A stretch of DNA of 24,895 nt from an uncultured bacterium (GTDB lineage Bacteria; Cloacimonadota; Cloacimonadia; Cloacimonadales; Cloacimonadaceae). This document shows, in pieces, positions 1 through 9,164 of this stretch. The first letter of the stretch is position 1; the number at the start of each line of letters is the position of its first letter. Made by a program: the position numbers and the translations under genes. The notes beneath the pieces were generated by a model, which was not told the origin of the DNA, did not search any database, and saw only the letters and a program-made list of their open reading frames with translations. The DNA lies in NCBI GenBank assembly GCA_937960795.1, contig CALGPA010000073.1, positions 1 through 24,895 of the forward strand, in the 5' to 3' direction.

Positions 1-1
1 C

Positions 2-2278
2 CGTCACAGCGGGCTGAGCATCACACAGACTGAGGCCCAGCTGAGGCAGAATCTGGGTTCCGCTCAGCGGGACCTGCCCGGATATCGGGATTATGCGACG
101 CTCATGGATGAGATCTATGTGCTGCCCGTCCTCTATCCGAATTTGGTGGATCTATATATCTTGGGCGATACTTGGGGTAGCCGATATGCCGAGCTGGGGC
201 ATGCTGCATATGCGGATTTTGAGCATGAGGTCGTGGCGGTCAAGCTCAGCCAGGATGTCTTGGAAAGCTTGGACAAGCCGCAGTTTTATTTCCTCGGCAC
301 GCATCACGCTCGTGAGCCGATCTCATTGGAAGTGACCATGGAGATCCTCTATTATCTTTTGGACAATTATGGCACCGATCCCACGGTCACGGAGATTGTG
401 GACAGCTCTGAGATCTGGTTTATCCCTCTCTTAAATCCGGATGGGCACAAGCTGGTGATTGATCAGACCGATATCTGGTGGCGCAAAAACATCCGGGACA
501 ACAATTCAAACCAAGCAATTGATACCGCCACCTATGGTAATGGCACGGATGGGGTCGATCTCAACCGCAATTACAGCTACAAACGAGGCAATATCAGCGC
601 ATCTGACGATCCCTGGTCTGTAACCTATCGAGGCCCCGAGGCGTTTTCGGAGCCGGAGACACAGGCTTGGCGGGATTTTGCGGAATCAAAGCATTTTCTG
701 GCGGGGATCAGTTATCATAGCTATGGCGAGTATGTGCTATATCCCTTTGGTTTTGCCGCGAACACACATGGACCCGACCATCAGGAGCAGGCTCTTTTGG
801 CAGAAGCGATGGCGGCTACGATCGGTAAGCAATCGGGCGGAAGCTATGATGCCATGCCTTCCTATGGGCTCTATCCCGTGAGCGGATCAGCCGAAGATTG
901 GGCATATGGCGAGCTGGGCAGCTTTTCCTACACTATCGAGATGGCAGAGCAATTTATCCCCCCCGCCAGTGAGTTGCCTCAGATCCTGCAAAATCATCTT
1001 AATGCCGCCATGATCCTTTTGCAACGCAAGAACTATAAGACCTTAACCGGGCATATCAGCTGCGCGACGACTGAGAATCCACTACGCGCCAGGATCCACG
1101 TCGAAGATCTGGACGACCGTCTGCCCGAGCGAACCGCGTATTATTCACGCGTAGATTGGGGATCCTATCACCGATTTTTACCAGAGGGAATGCATCATGT
1201 GGTCATCTCAGCGGAAGGCTATCTGCCTCAGAGCTTTGAGGTGGAGATCCTGCCCGATGTACAGACTATCCTAAACGCGAGTTTGCTCCCGGCAGATCTT
1301 GTAGATCAATGGGTCACTATCACGGATATCATGGACAGTCCACTTACGGGTGCGCGTCTTGATCTGGAAACCGGCACGAGCTTTTACGCCGGGGAAGATG
1401 GCAGAATCCTGATCCCGGGAATCTATGCCGGCAGATATGAGATCGAGATCAGTCAGCCCGGCTATGGCAGCTTGCAGGCTCCCGTCTATTTTGGCGAGGG
1501 GGATCTGCAGTTTCGTCTGTTGGATACCGCGGAGTATGCCGACGACTTTGAAAGCGGAAACACAAACTGGCAACTGACCGGGTTCTGGGGCTTGTGTTCT
1601 TCTGAGCAATTCAGCGGAAGCTTCAGCCTGGCGGACAGCCCGGGAGGGCATTATTCAAACAACGTCTCCAGCTTTGCCGCTAGTCCCATGATAGACTTAA
1701 CCTATGCGGACTATGTGAATCTGCAGTTTATGTGCAAGCATTCCTTCCGGCCGGATTCTGATCATGCCACTTTGCGCTATCGGGAAGAAGGCAGCAACGT
1801 GTGGAACAGCATCGACGTCTTTTCCGGGATCAAGGATTGGCACCAAAAGGACGTAGATCTCAGCTTCTTGGCAGGCAAGAGGATACGCCTGAGTTTTGCG
1901 ATCTCGACAAACAGCACTTTGGTCGCAAGCGGTATCTATATCGATGACATCGCGGTGTATACCGCCAGTCGCGTGTTACACAGCGAGGATCAGGTATTGC
2001 CGGCTCTGAGTATCTTCAGCTATCCGAACCCCTTTGCCGAGCAGATCAAGATCGAGATCAAAAGCGCGGAAGGCAGCCCATCAGAAGCCGCTGTCTACAA
2101 TCTCCGCGGACAGAAAGTCCGTAGTCTGGACACGAAAAGCTTGACGGAACAGTGCTTTGAGCTGATCTGGGATGGGAAGGATGAAAATGCCAAAGCTGTA
2201 GCAAATGGCATCTACTTCCTGCGTATAAATACAAAGCGGGGACCCGCCATCACCCGGAAGATCATTAGACTTAACTGA
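2..2278 (+). CDS. M14 zinc carboxypeptidase with C-terminal sorting-type domain (5' partial)
   Basis: The frame is open from base 2, so the true start and any signal peptide lie outside the window; residue numbers here count from the internal ATG at 104. The peptidase domain shows the M14 zinc motif HxxE (THHAREPIS, H68/E71), GVDLNRNY at 150-157, the third zinc ligand in YHSYGEY (H205), and a catalytic-type glutamate in YTIEMAE (E279). All catalytic elements are present, so an active metallocarboxypeptidase is expected. After it come two small carboxypeptidase-regulatory-like beta domains (about 340-475), then a jelly-roll/MAM-like module (about 479-621). A C-terminal domain from 640 contains YPNPF, YNLRGQKVRS, WDGKD and NGIYFLRI, resembling Por-secretion or FlgD-like tails. 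The likely location is exported or cell-surface (inference). The stop lies 7 bp before the transporter ATPase gene, so co-transcription is plausible. The substrate is unknown. Confidence 0.93.
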   Translation, partial: RHSGLSITQTEAQLRQNLGSAQRDLPGYRDYATLMDEIYVLPVLYPNLVDLYILGDTWGSRYAELGHAAYADFEHEVVAVKLSQDVLESLDKPQFYFLGTHHAREPISLEVTMEILYYLLDNYGTDPTVTEIVDSSEIWFIPLLNPDGHKLVIDQTDIWWRKNIRDNNSNQAIDTATYGNGTDGVDLNRNYSYKRGNISASDDPWSVTYRGPEAFSEPETQAWRDFAESKHFLAGISYHSYGEYVLYPFGFAANTHGPDHQEQALLAEAMAATIGKQSGGSYDAMPSYGLYPVSGSAEDWAYGELGSFSYTIEMAEQFIPPASELPQILQNHLNAAMILLQRKNYKTLTGHISCATTENPLRARIHVEDLDDRLPERTAYYSRVDWGSYHRFLPEGMHHVVISAEGYLPQSFEVEILPDVQTILNASLLPADLVDQWVTITDIMDSPLTGARLDLETGTSFYAGEDGRILIPGIYAGRYEIEISQPGYGSLQAPVYFGEGDLQFRLLDTAEYADDFESGNTNWQLTGFWGLCSSEQFSGSFSLADSPGGHYSNNVSSFAASPMIDLTYADYVNLQFMCKHSFRPDSDHATLRYREEGSNVWNSIDVFSGIKDWHQKDVDLSFLAGKRIRLSFAISTNSTLVASGIYIDDIAVYTASRVLHSEDQVLPALSIFSYPNPFAEQIKIEIKSAEGSPSEAAVYNLRGQKVRSLDTKSLTEQCFELIWDGKDENAKAVANGIYFLRINTKRGPAITRKIIRLN

Positions 2279-2285
2279 GGAAGAT

Positions 2286-3464
2286 TTGGAAGACATCATA
2301 CTGCAAAATATCAGCAAGGATTTTGGCGCTTTTAGGGCAGTGAACGAGGTGAATCTCACTATTAAAAGCGGTGAACTCTTCTCCTTTTTGGGGCCTAGCG
2401 GCTGTGGCAAGACCACCCTCTTGCGCATGATCGCGGGCTTTGAAACGCCCAGCGAAGGCTCCATATATCTGGGAAACCAGGATATCTCCGATCTCCCGCC
2501 ATACAAGCGGGAAGTGAACACCATCTTTCAAAATTATTCGCTCTTTCCGCATATGAATCTCTTTGACAATGTGGCTTTTGGGCTCAAGATCAAGAAACGT
2601 CCCAAAGCGGAGATCAAGGACCGGGTTCAAGAAATGCTGAAGCTCGTGAAGATGGAGGATCAAGCTGCCAAACATCCGGATCAAATCTCCGGGGGACAAA
2701 AACAGCGCATAGCCATCGCCCGGGCTTTGATCAATAACCCCCGCGTGCTGCTCTTGGACGAGCCGCTGGCGGCGCTCGATCTCAAGCTGCGGCAGCATAT
2801 GCTCATCGAGCTGATGGACATCCACGACGCGGTCGGCATCACCTTCATCTATGTCACTCATGATCAAGGCGAAGCGATGAGCATCTCAGATCGTTTGGCG
2901 GTGATGAATCAAGGCAGGGTCGTCCAAGAAGGCCCACCTGACGACATCTATGAGCGTCCCTCCAGCATCTTCTCAGCATACTTCATCGGTGAGACCAATC
3001 TCATCACGGGGGACGTCCACAAAGTCTATGACGACTATCTGGAATTGCACTGCCCGGACGGCACAGGGAAGATCCTGGTGCTGGACAGCAGCTTTCACAA
3101 ACCCGTCGCAGAACAAAGCCGCATCACGCTCTCGCTGCGCCCGGAAAAGATCGCCATATCCCGCCACAAACCACGGCATCAAGACGACATCAATATGCTC
3201 AAAGGCCAGATCGAAGACATCCTCTATCTGGGCTCGCATACTCAGTATATCGTCCGTGTGGGCAAGCTCAAATTCAGGGTCTTCTCTCAGCACAAGCGAG
3301 TCTATTTTGACGACAAAGCTCTGGACTGGGAAGATGATGTATGGCTCTTTTGGCATGATACCGACACTTGGTTGATTGAAGACAATCCCTTTGAAGTCCT
3401 TGCCGATGCGGAGCTGGACGACAGCGGGAATCTCAAACGCTATGTAAAACGGAGCAAGATCTGA
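2286..3464 (+). CDS. potA: PotA-like ABC transporter ATP-binding protein
   Basis: This is the ATPase of a spermidine/putrescine-type importer that powers uptake through the two permeases encoded next. Walker A is GPSGCGKT (36-43), the Q-loop is FQNYSLFPHM (Q82), the signature is SGGQKQR (135-141), Walker B is VLLLDEP (154-160), and the H-loop histidine is H192 in VTHDQGEAM. The remaining roughly 150 residues fit a TOBE-type regulatory domain, as in PotA. The 392-residue length is near the family's usual 370-390. The start is TTG, preceded by GAGGA four bases upstream; the next ATG is inside the P-loop region and cannot be the start. The stop overlaps the next gene's ATG by one base (TGATG). 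Polyamine specificity rests on family resemblance only, because no binding protein is present. Confidence 0.93.
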   Translation: MEDIILQNISKDFGAFRAVNEVNLTIKSGELFSFLGPSGCGKTTLLRMIAGFETPSEGSIYLGNQDISDLPPYKREVNTIFQNYSLFPHMNLFDNVAFGLKIKKRPKAEIKDRVQEMLKLVKMEDQAAKHPDQISGGQKQRIAIARALINNPRVLLLDEPLAALDLKLRQHMLIELMDIHDAVGITFIYVTHDQGEAMSISDRLAVMNQGRVVQEGPPDDIYERPSSIFSAYFIGETNLITGDVHKVYDDYLELHCPDGTGKILVLDSSFHKPVAEQSRITLSLRPEKIAISRHKPRHQDDINMLKGQIEDILYLGSHTQYIVRVGKLKFRVFSQHKRVYFDDKALDWEDDVWLFWHDTDTWLIEDNPFEVLADAELDDSGNLKRYVKRSKI

Positions 3465-4345
3465 TGCCTCAGAGTCGCGAAGCTTTGCAGGAGAAGAGAA
3501 AGAACCTCAGCAGCTGGCTCTTGAGCTTGCCGACCATGATCTGGCTGGCATGCTTCTTTTTGGTGCCCTATCTGATAGTCGTCTTTTACAGCTTCCTGAC
3601 CCCTGATATCTATGACGTGAAGTTTGAAGTCTCACTGGAGGCTTATCGCCAGATCTTTACAGACGGATATCTGCAGCCTTTTTTCTTGTCCTTCAAACTG
3701 GCTATCTACACCGTGCTTATCTGCCTGCTATTGGGCTTCCCGGTGGCATACTACATGGCGCGAGCAAGCGAGAAGCTCAAAAACACTCTTTTGATCCTGA
3801 TCATCATCCCCTTTTGGACAAATCTGATCATTCGCATCTTCTCATGGCGCATCTTTCTCTCCTATAGCGGAGTGCTAAATGAAGCGCTGATAGGACTGGG
3901 GATGATCTCCCAACCCCTGGAGATCATGCGCACCAATCTGGCTGTGATACTTGTGATGGTCTATGTGTATCTGCCCTATATGATCCTGCCTTTGTATAGC
4001 GTCTTGGAAAAGCTTGATTTCACGCTGCTCAATGCCGCGATGGATCTGGGCGCAAACGAGGTCAAGGCATTCTTTAGGGTCACATTGCCCTTGGCTGTGG
4101 AAGGGATCTTTGCAGGGACTCTCTTGGTCTTTATCCCCGCATTGGGAGCATATCTCATCCCGCAATTGGTGGGCAACCAGCGCTCGCTCTATGTGGGGCA
4201 GGTCATCACCTACAAGGTCAAGAACATCCCGCGTAATTGGCCGATGGCTTCCGCGCTCTCGCTGACTCTGCTTTTGATGGTGGCGATCCTTCTATTGATC
4301 ATGTATGCGATCTATCGGCGTCATCTGGCGAGGAGGCACTACTGA
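3464..4345 (+). CDS. potB: PotB-like ABC transporter permease
   Basis: This is an inner-membrane permease subunit with about six hydrophobic segments, starting with a cytoplasmic basic stretch and then a first membrane helix (TMIWLACFFLVPYLIVV). The permease EAA-type loop is visible as NAAMDLGANEVKAFFRVTLP, the site that contacts the ATPase. The 293-residue length is typical for PotB. The start ATG overlaps the ATPase gene's stop by one base, with GGAG about nine bases upstream. The stop overlaps the next permease's ATG in the same TGATG arrangement, so the three genes are translationally coupled. PotB and PotC normally form a heterodimer. The substrate may be a polyamine or another cation or small molecule. 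Confidence 0.92.
   Translation: MPQSREALQEKRKNLSSWLLSLPTMIWLACFFLVPYLIVVFYSFLTPDIYDVKFEVSLEAYRQIFTDGYLQPFFLSFKLAIYTVLICLLLGFPVAYYMARASEKLKNTLLILIIIPFWTNLIIRIFSWRIFLSYSGVLNEALIGLGMISQPLEIMRTNLAVILVMVYVYLPYMILPLYSVLEKLDFTLLNAAMDLGANEVKAFFRVTLPLAVEGIFAGTLLVFIPALGAYLIPQLVGNQRSLYVGQVITYKVKNIPRNWPMASALSLTLLLMVAILLLIMYAIYRRHLARRHY
4331..4336 (+). promoter_or_regulatory. Shine-Dalgarno AGGAGG that fixes the potC start
   Basis: A perfect AGGAGG lies within the last codons of potB, eight bases before the ATG at 4345. It argues against the upstream in-frame ATG at 4237. Confidence 0.85.
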
Positions 4346-5142
4346 TGAAGCCCTCCCGCGCTAAACTGTTTAAAGGACTCAATCTCACCGCGTTCAGCTT
4401 GGTGATGGTTTTTTTGTATATTCCGATCCTGATATTGATCGTGTATAGCTTCAACGACTCCCGCATCATCTCGGGATGGCAGGGTTTTACGCTCAAATAC
4501 TATGCCCAGCTATTTAGTAATCCGACCATCGGCGAAGCCTTTCGCAACACCATGCTGATCGCCGGGCTGAGCACACTGATCTCCACATCCTTGGGGATCA
4601 TGGCGGCTCTGGGTTTGGAGAACAAGCGCTTTAAAGCCCGAGGGGGACTTCTGGCCTTGATCTACACTCCCCTTGTGATCCCGGATATCCTGATGGGTGT
4701 GTCCTTGGCGCTGCTCTTCAATTTCACCAGAGTCAATACCGGGATGGTGACAGTGCTCATCGCCCATGTCACATTCTGTATCTCATACACTGTGATCGTG
4801 ATCCAATCCCGCTTGGAAGGCTTTGACTATTCCTTGGTGGAGGCAGCTGCGGATCTCGGAGCAAGGCCGCATTACATCTTTTGGCGGATCAAGTTTCCCT
4901 TGATGCTCCCCGGGATCATCGCTGCCGCGCTTTTGGCATTTACTCTTTCGATCGATGACTTCATCATCACCTTCTTCACATCCGGAAGGGGATTTGACAC
5001 TCTGCCTATCTATGTGGAAGGCACCATTCGCCGAGGGACGATTACCACGATCAATGCCCTTTCCACGCTCATGATCGGCTTCACTCTCTTCTTGGTGGTG
5101 ATCACCAAGCGCATCCGCAAGATCCTGATCTCTGCCCTATAA
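4345..5142 (+). CDS. potC: PotC-like ABC transporter permease
   Basis: This is the second permease of the importer, 265 residues, with about six hydrophobic segments. The EAA-type loop reads VEAAADLGARPHYIFWRIKF, and DDFIITFFTSG is a typical PotC sequence. The frame is open upstream to an ATG at 4237, but the ATG at 4345 is preferred. It has AGGAGG eight bases upstream at 4331-4336, it overlaps the potB stop in TGATG, and the protein then begins with a short basic segment before the first membrane helix. The usual fourth gene, a periplasmic PotD, does not follow; instead the gene ends inside the 3' end of the opposing cyclase gene (6-bp overlap). The binding protein must lie elsewhere or be absent. 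Confidence 0.92.
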   Translation: MKPSRAKLFKGLNLTAFSLVMVFLYIPILILIVYSFNDSRIISGWQGFTLKYYAQLFSNPTIGEAFRNTMLIAGLSTLISTSLGIMAALGLENKRFKARGGLLALIYTPLVIPDILMGVSLALLFNFTRVNTGMVTVLIAHVTFCISYTVIVIQSRLEGFDYSLVEAAADLGARPHYIFWRIKFPLMLPGIIAAALLAFTLSIDDFIITFFTSGRGFDTLPIYVEGTIRRGTITTINALSTLMIGFTLFLVVITKRIRKILISAL

Positions 5143-8100
5143 ATCCCCTTTGCTGAGCTCTGTAAGGATATCTTGCATCTGCTCTTTGGCGATATCGATG
5201 AAGATCTGTGCCTTGCATTTCTCAAAGAGCTCCAAGGCTCTATCCAGCTTTTCTTTGGCGTCTTGATAGAGGCCCTGGTCTTTGAGGATCATGGCGTGAT
5301 TGAAGTGGCATCTCCCCAGCCCGTCGATGTCTCCCACTTTGGATAAAAGCGGCAATTGGGCTTGGTAGTAGCTTTCTGCTGTGGGATAGTCTTCCTTGGC
5401 CTTGGCGATATTGCCCAGATTCCCCAAAGTATGCGCGATTCCTTCTGTATCCTTGAGCTCTTTTTGCAGCACGAGATTCATCTCATAGAGCCTTTGTGCC
5501 TCTTCCAGATTGCCTCTGGTGAAGTTTAGGTCACCGATGGCGTCATAGCAAAATGAGCGCCCAACCAGATCCCCACATTCCTCATAGATCTTCAGCGCAC
5601 TCTCAAAATAACCTTCTGCCTTTTCATCTTCTTCGAGATAGTAATGCGCTTCCCCCAGATTGTATTCGATGGTGCCGCAAAGATTCTTGTTTCCGATGCT
5701 GCGTGCCGATTCCAGGCTTATCTGATAAAGCCTGATCGCCTCTTTGATATCTCCCTGATTGCGATACAAGGTCCCCGTCTCCATGAGTAACTTGCTGTAT
5801 CCCGTGCGATCTCCGAGTCGCTCACAGATGCCCAAAGCTTTTTGATAGTATTCTTGGGCTTCATCCTTCTTGCCGGTTCGGGATGCCACGATCCCCAGAC
5901 CATTGAGCGCTATTCTTTCCTGGGTTACGTTCTCCTGCTTCCTGCTGATCTTTAGGAGTCGGCGATATCCCTCTTCAGCCTTGGAGTAATCACTGCGATT
6001 AAGATATAGGAGCGCTCTGCTGATCAGATAGTCTCCTTCCAGTTTTGGATCGGGATTTGCTCTCATTAGCTTCAGCAAGATTTCTTCTGATTCGCCATAT
6101 TCCTTTAGAAGATTCAGAAACTGCAGTGCGTCCATATAGCGCAAGATGATTGCCCCTGCTTGATCGGACGCCATAATCTCTTCTTGGCTATCCTCAAAAT
6201 AGGTGATCAAGTCACGATAATCCCCTGCCAGAAGCAGGATCCTCATCCACTGCAGATGAAACTGTGCGTCCAGCATCTCCCCATGCTGCTCTCGTATGCT
6301 GTCGGCTAGCTTCTTAGCCTTTGCCGGATCTCCTTGTAAGACCCAGTTTCTGAGGATCGCCAGGCGGATCTCATAGCATTCCCGGGACTCTGAGCAAAAT
6401 TCGAGTGCCTGCTCATAGTAGTAGTTGCTCACCGCATATGCCGCCATCCGCGCGGTTTTCTGAGCAGCCTTGAGCGCATACGCCTGTGCCTTGACCGGGC
6501 TTTGCGCCATGATATAGTGATATGCAATCTTCTCGAGGGATCCATCGTCTTTTTCCTGAAGCTTTTTCTCATAGAGCTGAGCCAGTTTCTCGTGTAAACT
6601 GCGCTTTTCTGAAAGCAGGATAGTGCGATAGATGGCGTCCCGCATCAATTGATTTTGGAAGATATACCTGATCCCGGGGTCAAAATTGTGTTTTCCGATG
6701 ATCTTCTCCTGGCTCAGATCCCAGACTATCCCATCGATCTTATCGCGCTGCTTGGCATCGCTAACCTGATTCAGATCCTCCAAGGCAAATGCCTTGCCGA
6801 TGATGGAGGCGATCTTGAGCGTGCGCTTGGCCTCAGGGAGCAAGCTCTCATATTCGCTGAGCAGCAGGTTTTCTATGGTATCCGTGATGATCCCTTCATT
6901 CTGGAAGCGTTTCATATCTGCCTCAGCCAGGATCTCTGTCTGTTTGTCGGATTGCCCACGCACTACCCGTGCCAATTCAACCAAAAAGAGGGGATTCCCC
7001 TTGCTGAGATCAAAGAGCAATCGTGCTGCTTCCAATGAGATGAGCGGCAGCTCGTGCCTGATCAAGCTCTGCGCCTCAGGAAAACCAAGCGGCCCGAGCT
7101 GAAGGGAATGCACTGCCCCATCTGACGATGGCAAAAGATAATCATCCGGGATCTTTTTGGCAGCTAAGATCACACAGCTCGCTTTTCTTTCCAATAGATC
7201 GGCAAGCAGCATGCCGAAGATCTCACAAGAGCCGAGATCCATCCACTCGATATCGTCGATGAAGATCATGCTGCTATCTTTTAGTAGCGAGAGAGCGATC
7301 CGAGAAAGCATAAAGTGCAGCGATCTCCTCATATCATTATCAAGAAGCCCTGCTTTGGCGCCCGATACTCCAAAATATCGACCAATTAGCTTTTCATCAG
7401 CTGGCAGATCTATTTTGCGGCAATAGTCAATGAGCCTGCCCAGCTCCTTCTTGATATCAAAGATCATCAGATATCGGGCGATGAGCCTTAGAAACCAATC
7501 ACACTGAACCCGTGCGTTGTATTCATCCAATGCGTCAATGTGAATCCCGGCCGCGTGATCGCCCTGGCAGCCTTTGAGGATCTGATATGCCAAAAAACTC
7601 TTGCCCGAGCCCGGCTCCCCGGTGAGCTGCACCAAGCAGCTATGCCCCGCGCGTATGTCAGCAAGGACTCCTCCCACAAAGCTCTCATGCGCCACCAAAC
7701 TCCGGCTTTGATACTTTTCCTCGATGCTAAACCAAGAATCCGGGAGCTCATCCAGTAGGCGGTGAATCCTAATCGGCGAGGATATCCCCTTGACCTGTGT
7801 TTCCTCCACAAATCTGGAATCAAACCTGGTGTGCACATGCTCCAAAAGCTCTTCTGAGAACGATATCTCATTCTCTTTAGAAGCCTGCATCAAGCGCGCG
7901 GCGACGTTTACCATGTTTCCGATCACGCCATATTCATGCCGTCTCTTTGAGCCCAAGATACCTGCAAAGATATTGCTATAGGTGATGCCTTGTCGGAGCA
8001 TCAGACCGGTGTCGCATCTGTGTTTGAGCCTAAATGAGCAAGTGAAGGCGCGCTCTATATCATCAGTATGCCCATAGGGCGTGCCAAAAGTGATCAAGAT

Positions 8101-8946
8101 CAGATAGCCCTTGTCGGTAAAATCAATCTTATTGATCGTCCCATCCAGTTCATACACTTGTTTTTGGATCACCTTATAGCAGCGGTGAAACATATCTTCG
8201 GGGATCAAGTGCATCCCCTCGGGCGGACATAGATGCATGAAGATCGCGGCGCTATTGCGTAGCTCGGCTCCAAAAGACTGTTCTTTGAGCTTTTCCTTCA
8301 CATTCTCCGACACAAAACTCTCCGCAAAGTTCATGTGTAGCGGCTCTCTGTGGATAGGAGGCTGATATGGCAGCTCCAGATAGTCTTTTATCTCCTCGCT
8401 GACTATGATCTCGCCCCGCTTTGCAGACTCTGCTAGGCTATATAGATCCCGCACCGCCATTCCATCCACATAGTAGTCCAGATGATAGCAAGGATCCCCC
8501 ACTACATTAAGATGGATCTGTCCATATTTGATGGCGCCATTGTAGGCAATCTCCACTTTGTACTTGCGCCCAAAATCAACATTTAGTCTGTCCATCGCCT
8601 CCTGCATCCGCTCTTTGCAGTGTATGATCCGTGGAATCACCAACTCAGGCTCTCCGGGAAAGACCATAAACATCGCGTCTCCGCCAAACTTCACCAAGGA
8701 GCCACCCTCTTCTTCGACACAGGTGAGCATCGCCGAGAAATAGTCATTTAAGATCTCGATGATATCTTCGACGCCATAGTGCCCCCTGGAAGAGAGCTTC
8801 TGGGTGACGCTGGTGAATGAGCAGATATCAGTAAAAAAGATGCCGGCATGGCAGGAAGCGCGATAGGGCAACTCAAGGGTGTCTATGCTGTGCCCGGATG
8901 CTGCCAGACTATCAGACAAAAAGTCAGGGATCAAGCTTTGGTGCAT
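5137..8946 (-). CDS. Soluble-adenylyl-cyclase-like protein: two class III cyclase domains, P-loop NTPase, TPRs
   Basis: This 1269-residue protein probably makes cAMP and couples it to a large sensory/ATPase scaffold. Cyclase domain 1 (about 33-190) has both metal aspartates, D40 in FFTDICSFTS and D90 in KFGGDAMFMVF. Cyclase domain 2 (about 232-398) lacks the metal aspartates but has K273 before FTDKG and the transition-state pair N347/R351 in VIGNMVNVAAR. The two halves therefore look complementary, as in animal ADCY10. A STAND/AAA-like NTPase follows, with P-loop GEPGSGKS (443-450) and Walker B MIFIDDIEW (560-568). Helical and TPR repeats run from about 800 to the end. There is no signal peptide or membrane helix, so it is cytoplasmic. 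GGAG lies five bases before the ATG. cAMP as product is inferred from the family; a guanylyl product cannot be excluded. Confidence 0.9.
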   Translation of the reverse strand: MHQSLIPDFLSDSLAASGHSIDTLELPYRASCHAGIFFTDICSFTSVTQKLSSRGHYGVEDIIEILNDYFSAMLTCVEEEGGSLVKFGGDAMFMVFPGEPELVIPRIIHCKERMQEAMDRLNVDFGRKYKVEIAYNGAIKYGQIHLNVVGDPCYHLDYYVDGMAVRDLYSLAESAKRGEIIVSEEIKDYLELPYQPPIHREPLHMNFAESFVSENVKEKLKEQSFGAELRNSAAIFMHLCPPEGMHLIPEDMFHRCYKVIQKQVYELDGTINKIDFTDKGYLILITFGTPYGHTDDIERAFTCSFRLKHRCDTGLMLRQGITYSNIFAGILGSKRRHEYGVIGNMVNVAARLMQASKENEISFSEELLEHVHTRFDSRFVEETQVKGISSPIRIHRLLDELPDSWFSIEEKYQSRSLVAHESFVGGVLADIRAGHSCLVQLTGEPGSGKSFLAYQILKGCQGDHAAGIHIDALDEYNARVQCDWFLRLIARYLMIFDIKKELGRLIDYCRKIDLPADEKLIGRYFGVSGAKAGLLDNDMRRSLHFMLSRIALSLLKDSSMIFIDDIEWMDLGSCEIFGMLLADLLERKASCVILAAKKIPDDYLLPSSDGAVHSLQLGPLGFPEAQSLIRHELPLISLEAARLLFDLSKGNPLFLVELARVVRGQSDKQTEILAEADMKRFQNEGIITDTIENLLLSEYESLLPEAKRTLKIASIIGKAFALEDLNQVSDAKQRDKIDGIVWDLSQEKIIGKHNFDPGIRYIFQNQLMRDAIYRTILLSEKRSLHEKLAQLYEKKLQEKDDGSLEKIAYHYIMAQSPVKAQAYALKAAQKTARMAAYAVSNYYYEQALEFCSESRECYEIRLAILRNWVLQGDPAKAKKLADSIREQHGEMLDAQFHLQWMRILLLAGDYRDLITYFEDSQEEIMASDQAGAIILRYMDALQFLNLLKEYGESEEILLKLMRANPDPKLEGDYLISRALLYLNRSDYSKAEEGYRRLLKISRKQENVTQERIALNGLGIVASRTGKKDEAQEYYQKALGICERLGDRTGYSKLLMETGTLYRNQGDIKEAIRLYQISLESARSIGNKNLCGTIEYNLGEAHYYLEEDEKAEGYFESALKIYEECGDLVGRSFCYDAIGDLNFTRGNLEEAQRLYEMNLVLQKELKDTEGIAHTLGNLGNIAKAKEDYPTAESYYQAQLPLLSKVGDIDGLGRCHFNHAMILKDQGLYQDAKEKLDRALELFEKCKAQIFIDIAKEQMQDILTELSKGDL

Positions 8947-9164
8947 ATCTTCTCCATCTCTGCATGTGAATCGCAGTAGATTATTCTGAGCTTCAGTAAG
9001 ATAGCCATATTCAGAGCAGCTTGGCTTTGTGTCAAGTCCTTTTAGGGATTGCGATTGATTTCTTCAGTGGGATCCTTGCCTTACCCTCACACAGCATTTA
9101 ATTGAGGGGTTTCCTAAGGCAGAATTTCATTTGACACAAATGGCAGATCCAAAAGCATGGTCGT
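8947..9164. promoter_or_regulatory. Divergent intergenic region with a 10-bp inverted repeat TTGACACAAA
   Basis: This 218-bp spacer separates the cyclase gene from the uvrC-like operon. TTGACACAAA occurs once on each strand, at 9131-9140 (plus) and 9026-9035 (minus). Each contains a consensus -35 hexamer TTGACA facing its own gene. No good -10 hexamer is seen at 16-18 bp spacing for either; GAATAT at 9007-9012 on the minus strand is the nearest match. Divergent promoters are therefore likely here, but their exact positions are uncertain. Confidence 0.4.

Noticed and set aside
2271..2867. Minus-strand open frame of 198 codons
   Set aside because: It lies wholly opposite the ATPase gene, whose motifs are unmistakable; it has no ribosome site or domain.
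4237..4344. Upstream in-frame ATG as start of potC
   Set aside because: It would overlap potB by over 100 bp and add a non-membrane leader; the ATG at 4345 has a perfect AGGAGG and TGATG coupling.
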